Assembly (NCBI GenBank): GCA_020343715.1
Contig: CP070808.1
Location: forward strand, 2,124,451 to 2,129,567
DNA length: 5,117 nt
Source of the DNA: Thermoplasmata archaeon
GTDB taxonomy: Archaea > Thermoplasmatota > DTKX01 > GCA-020343715
Direction of reading: 5' to 3'
The notes below the pieces were generated by a model. The model was not told where the DNA came from. It saw only the letters and a list, made by a program, of their open reading frames with translations, and made no database searches. The position numbers were made by a program, and so were the translations under genes. Positions within the stretch are counted from its first letter, which is position 1; every line of letters starts with the position of its first letter. This document shows positions 3,923 through 5,117 of the stretch, one piece after another.

Positions 3923-5117
3923 ATGGCGAAGTACACCGTATTCCTCTCCGAGCCAGAGGCAGCAGAGACCGACCTGGTCGGAAACGAGGCCAAGCAGCTG
4001 CACCTGCTGATGGAGAACGCCGTCCGCGTACCCGACGGATTCGTGGTGACCGCGGACACCCTGGAGGAGTTCCTGACCCACTCGGGGGCAGGGGAGAAGA
4101 TCGCCCACCTCTTCTCCGGCGACGTGAAGGACGAGCGCGGCCTTGACATCCTTTCCCGGCAGGCGGTGGAGGTTGTCAAGGGCGCCGAAATGAGCTGGGA
4201 CATCGAGGCCGACCTGGTGGGCGCCTACGAGCACATTGCCCGGCAACAGGACATCGGCTCCCCCCGGGTGTGGGTCGCCGTGTCGGTGGCCTTCCACCCG
4301 GACAGGTTCCCCTACTTCGCCAACACCTTCGAGCGGCGGTCCGTCCTCCACGACCGCCGGGACCTGGACAAGGCGGTCAAGGAGGCATGGGCCTCCCTGT
4401 ACTCCCCCGAGACCCTGCGCTACTTCAGGGAGATCGAGTGGGACCTTCGGGACGTGCGGGCCTCGGTGCTGGTGCAGCACGGCGTCGCCCCCGAGGCGTC
4501 GGGAGTGGCCGTGGCCGTCCCCGATGACCAGGGGGGCCACGACCTCATCGTCAAGGTGGTCCTCGGCTCCGCCATGTCGCTGGAGAAGGGCACGGTGGAA
4601 CCGGACACCTACATCGTCAACATGGAGACGGGGGAGGTCTCCGACAGGGACACCAGGACCCAGGAGGTCTTCCATTACCCCGACGAGAAGGGGAGGATGC
4701 GACCCCTCAGGCTACCCCCCGACCTGGCGAGCCAGCCCAAGCTGCCTGAGGAGGCCTGCGCCGAGCTGGCCCGCCTGTCCCGACTGGCGATGAAGATCTT
4801 CGGACAGCCAATGGTGCTGGAGTGGGCCCTGGTGGGCGAGGACGTCTGGATCGTGGACGCGATACCCCTGGCCGCCATAGAGGACATGGCGGACGAGGAG
4901 GAGGTCGAGCCCGAGCCCGCCCCGGTACCCCCTCCATCATCACCTGCTCCCGCCGTCGCACCCGAGCCTCAACCCCACCCGTACGAGGACGACCAGGACA
5001 TGATGGACGCCCTGGCGGCGTTCGGCTTCGCCCCCAAGCGCAAGGCCACCCCCCCACCGCCTGTTGAGGTCGCACCTGCTCCACCGCAACCTGAGCCAGA
5101 ACCCGAGCCGGAACCGG
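3923..5117 (+). CDS. Degenerate PEP synthase / PPDK nucleotide-binding-domain protein with Pro/Glu-rich tail (3' end missing)
   Basis: The frame is open for 398 codons and runs off the right edge. Residues 1-320 resemble the N-terminal ATP-grasp half of PEP synthase and pyruvate phosphate dikinase: LVGNEAKQL (18-26) at the place of the LVGGKGANL loop, VPDGFVVTADTLEEFL (36-51), EAWASLYSPETLRYF (154-168), VLVQHGVAPEASGVAVAVP (182-200), VVLGSAMSLEKGTVEPDTYIV (212-232), and FGQPMVLEWALVGEDVWIVDAIPL (293-316). Key sequences are lost: the loop Lys reads Glu, AVRSSA reads VAVSVA (118-123) without the Arg, and the QARP end reads DAIP. No phosphohistidine domain follows. Instead residues 321-398 are rich in Pro and Glu, with one non-proline patch (DMMDALAAFGF, 359-369). 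Start at ATG 3923 is supported by GGGAG 6 bases upstream. Catalysis looks unlikely; a binding or regulatory role is a guess. Confidence 0.75.
   Translation, partial: MAKYTVFLSEPEAAETDLVGNEAKQLHLLMENAVRVPDGFVVTADTLEEFLTHSGAGEKIAHLFSGDVKDERGLDILSRQAVEVVKGAEMSWDIEADLVGAYEHIARQQDIGSPRVWVAVSVAFHPDRFPYFANTFERRSVLHDRRDLDKAVKEAWASLYSPETLRYFREIEWDLRDVRASVLVQHGVAPEASGVAVAVPDDQGGHDLIVKVVLGSAMSLEKGTVEPDTYIVNMETGEVSDRDTRTQEVFHYPDEKGRMRPLRLPPDLASQPKLPEEACAELARLSRLAMKIFGQPMVLEWALVGEDVWIVDAIPLAAIEDMADEEEVEPEPAPVPPPSSPAPAVAPEPQPHPYEDDQDMMDALAAFGFAPKRKATPPPPVEVAPAPPQPEPEPEPEP

Noticed and set aside
3890..4675. 261-codon open frame on the - strand opposite the PEP-synthase-like gene
   Set aside because: The + frame shows recognisable PEP synthase blocks in correct order. 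The - frame shows none and has the composition of a codon-bias shadow.
4236..4793. 185-codon + frame inside the PEP-synthase-like gene
   Set aside because: It is a shifted frame with a Pro/Arg/Ser/Thr-rich translation typical of GC-rich shadows and no domain.
4911..5117. Frameshift or assembly error as the cause of the Pro/Glu-rich tail
   Set aside because: The frame continues without a stop, keeps C/G-biased third positions in much of the tail, and contains an ordered-looking patch at residues 359-374, so it reads as a real low-complexity tail.
1..5117. CRISPR array, insertion sequence or prophage genes
   Set aside because: No regularly spaced direct repeats, transposase or phage-like frame is visible.

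Overview
The window comes from an archaeon. It encodes an archaeal-type non-discriminating-family glutamyl-tRNA synthetase, the archaea-specific pairing of a four-CxxC zinc-ribbon protein with elongation factor 1-beta (aEF1B), and archaeal ribosomal protein L10e (uL16). Start sites have GGAGG-type ribosome binding sites, and several short AT-rich boxes resemble archaeal TATA elements. The coding regions are very GC-rich with a strong preference for C or G at third positions. A GC-rich euryarchaeon, possibly of the Thermoplasmata, is my best guess, but that placement is inference and not proven by the sequence.

Layout, all genes on the + strand: (1) 1-1347, the 3' four-fifths of gltX, cut by the left edge. 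(2) 1348-1480, a 133-base gap with a possible promoter and a possible 20-24 codon leader ORF. (3) 1481-2197, an aquaporin whose pore residues match bacterial AqpZ. (4) 2198-2808, about 610 bases with no convincing protein gene: a GC-rich part (2205-2530) full of inverted repeats and a strong G-quadruplex motif, an AT-rich part (2536-2657) with several TATA-like boxes usable in either direction, and a GC-rich leader with two tight hairpins (2713-2758). (5) 2809-2976 and 2986-3261, the zinc-ribbon protein and aEF1B, an evident two-gene operon. (6) 3321-3839, L10e with its own TATA box, a perfect palindrome and a strong ribosome binding site. (7) 3923 to the right edge, an unfinished reading frame related to the nucleotide-binding N-terminal half of PEP synthase / pyruvate phosphate dikinase, with signature residues lost and a Pro/Glu-rich tail in place of the phosphohistidine domain.

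Four genes serve translation: tRNA charging, a ribosome-associated zinc protein, recycling of aEF1A, and a large-subunit protein next to the peptidyl transferase centre. The aquaporin and the PEP-synthase-like protein are accessory. The most interesting items are the apparent PEP-synthase pseudoenzyme with its SD-sequestering hairpin, and the structured intergenic block after the aquaporin, which may be an uncharacterised RNA or a small non-coding repeat element.
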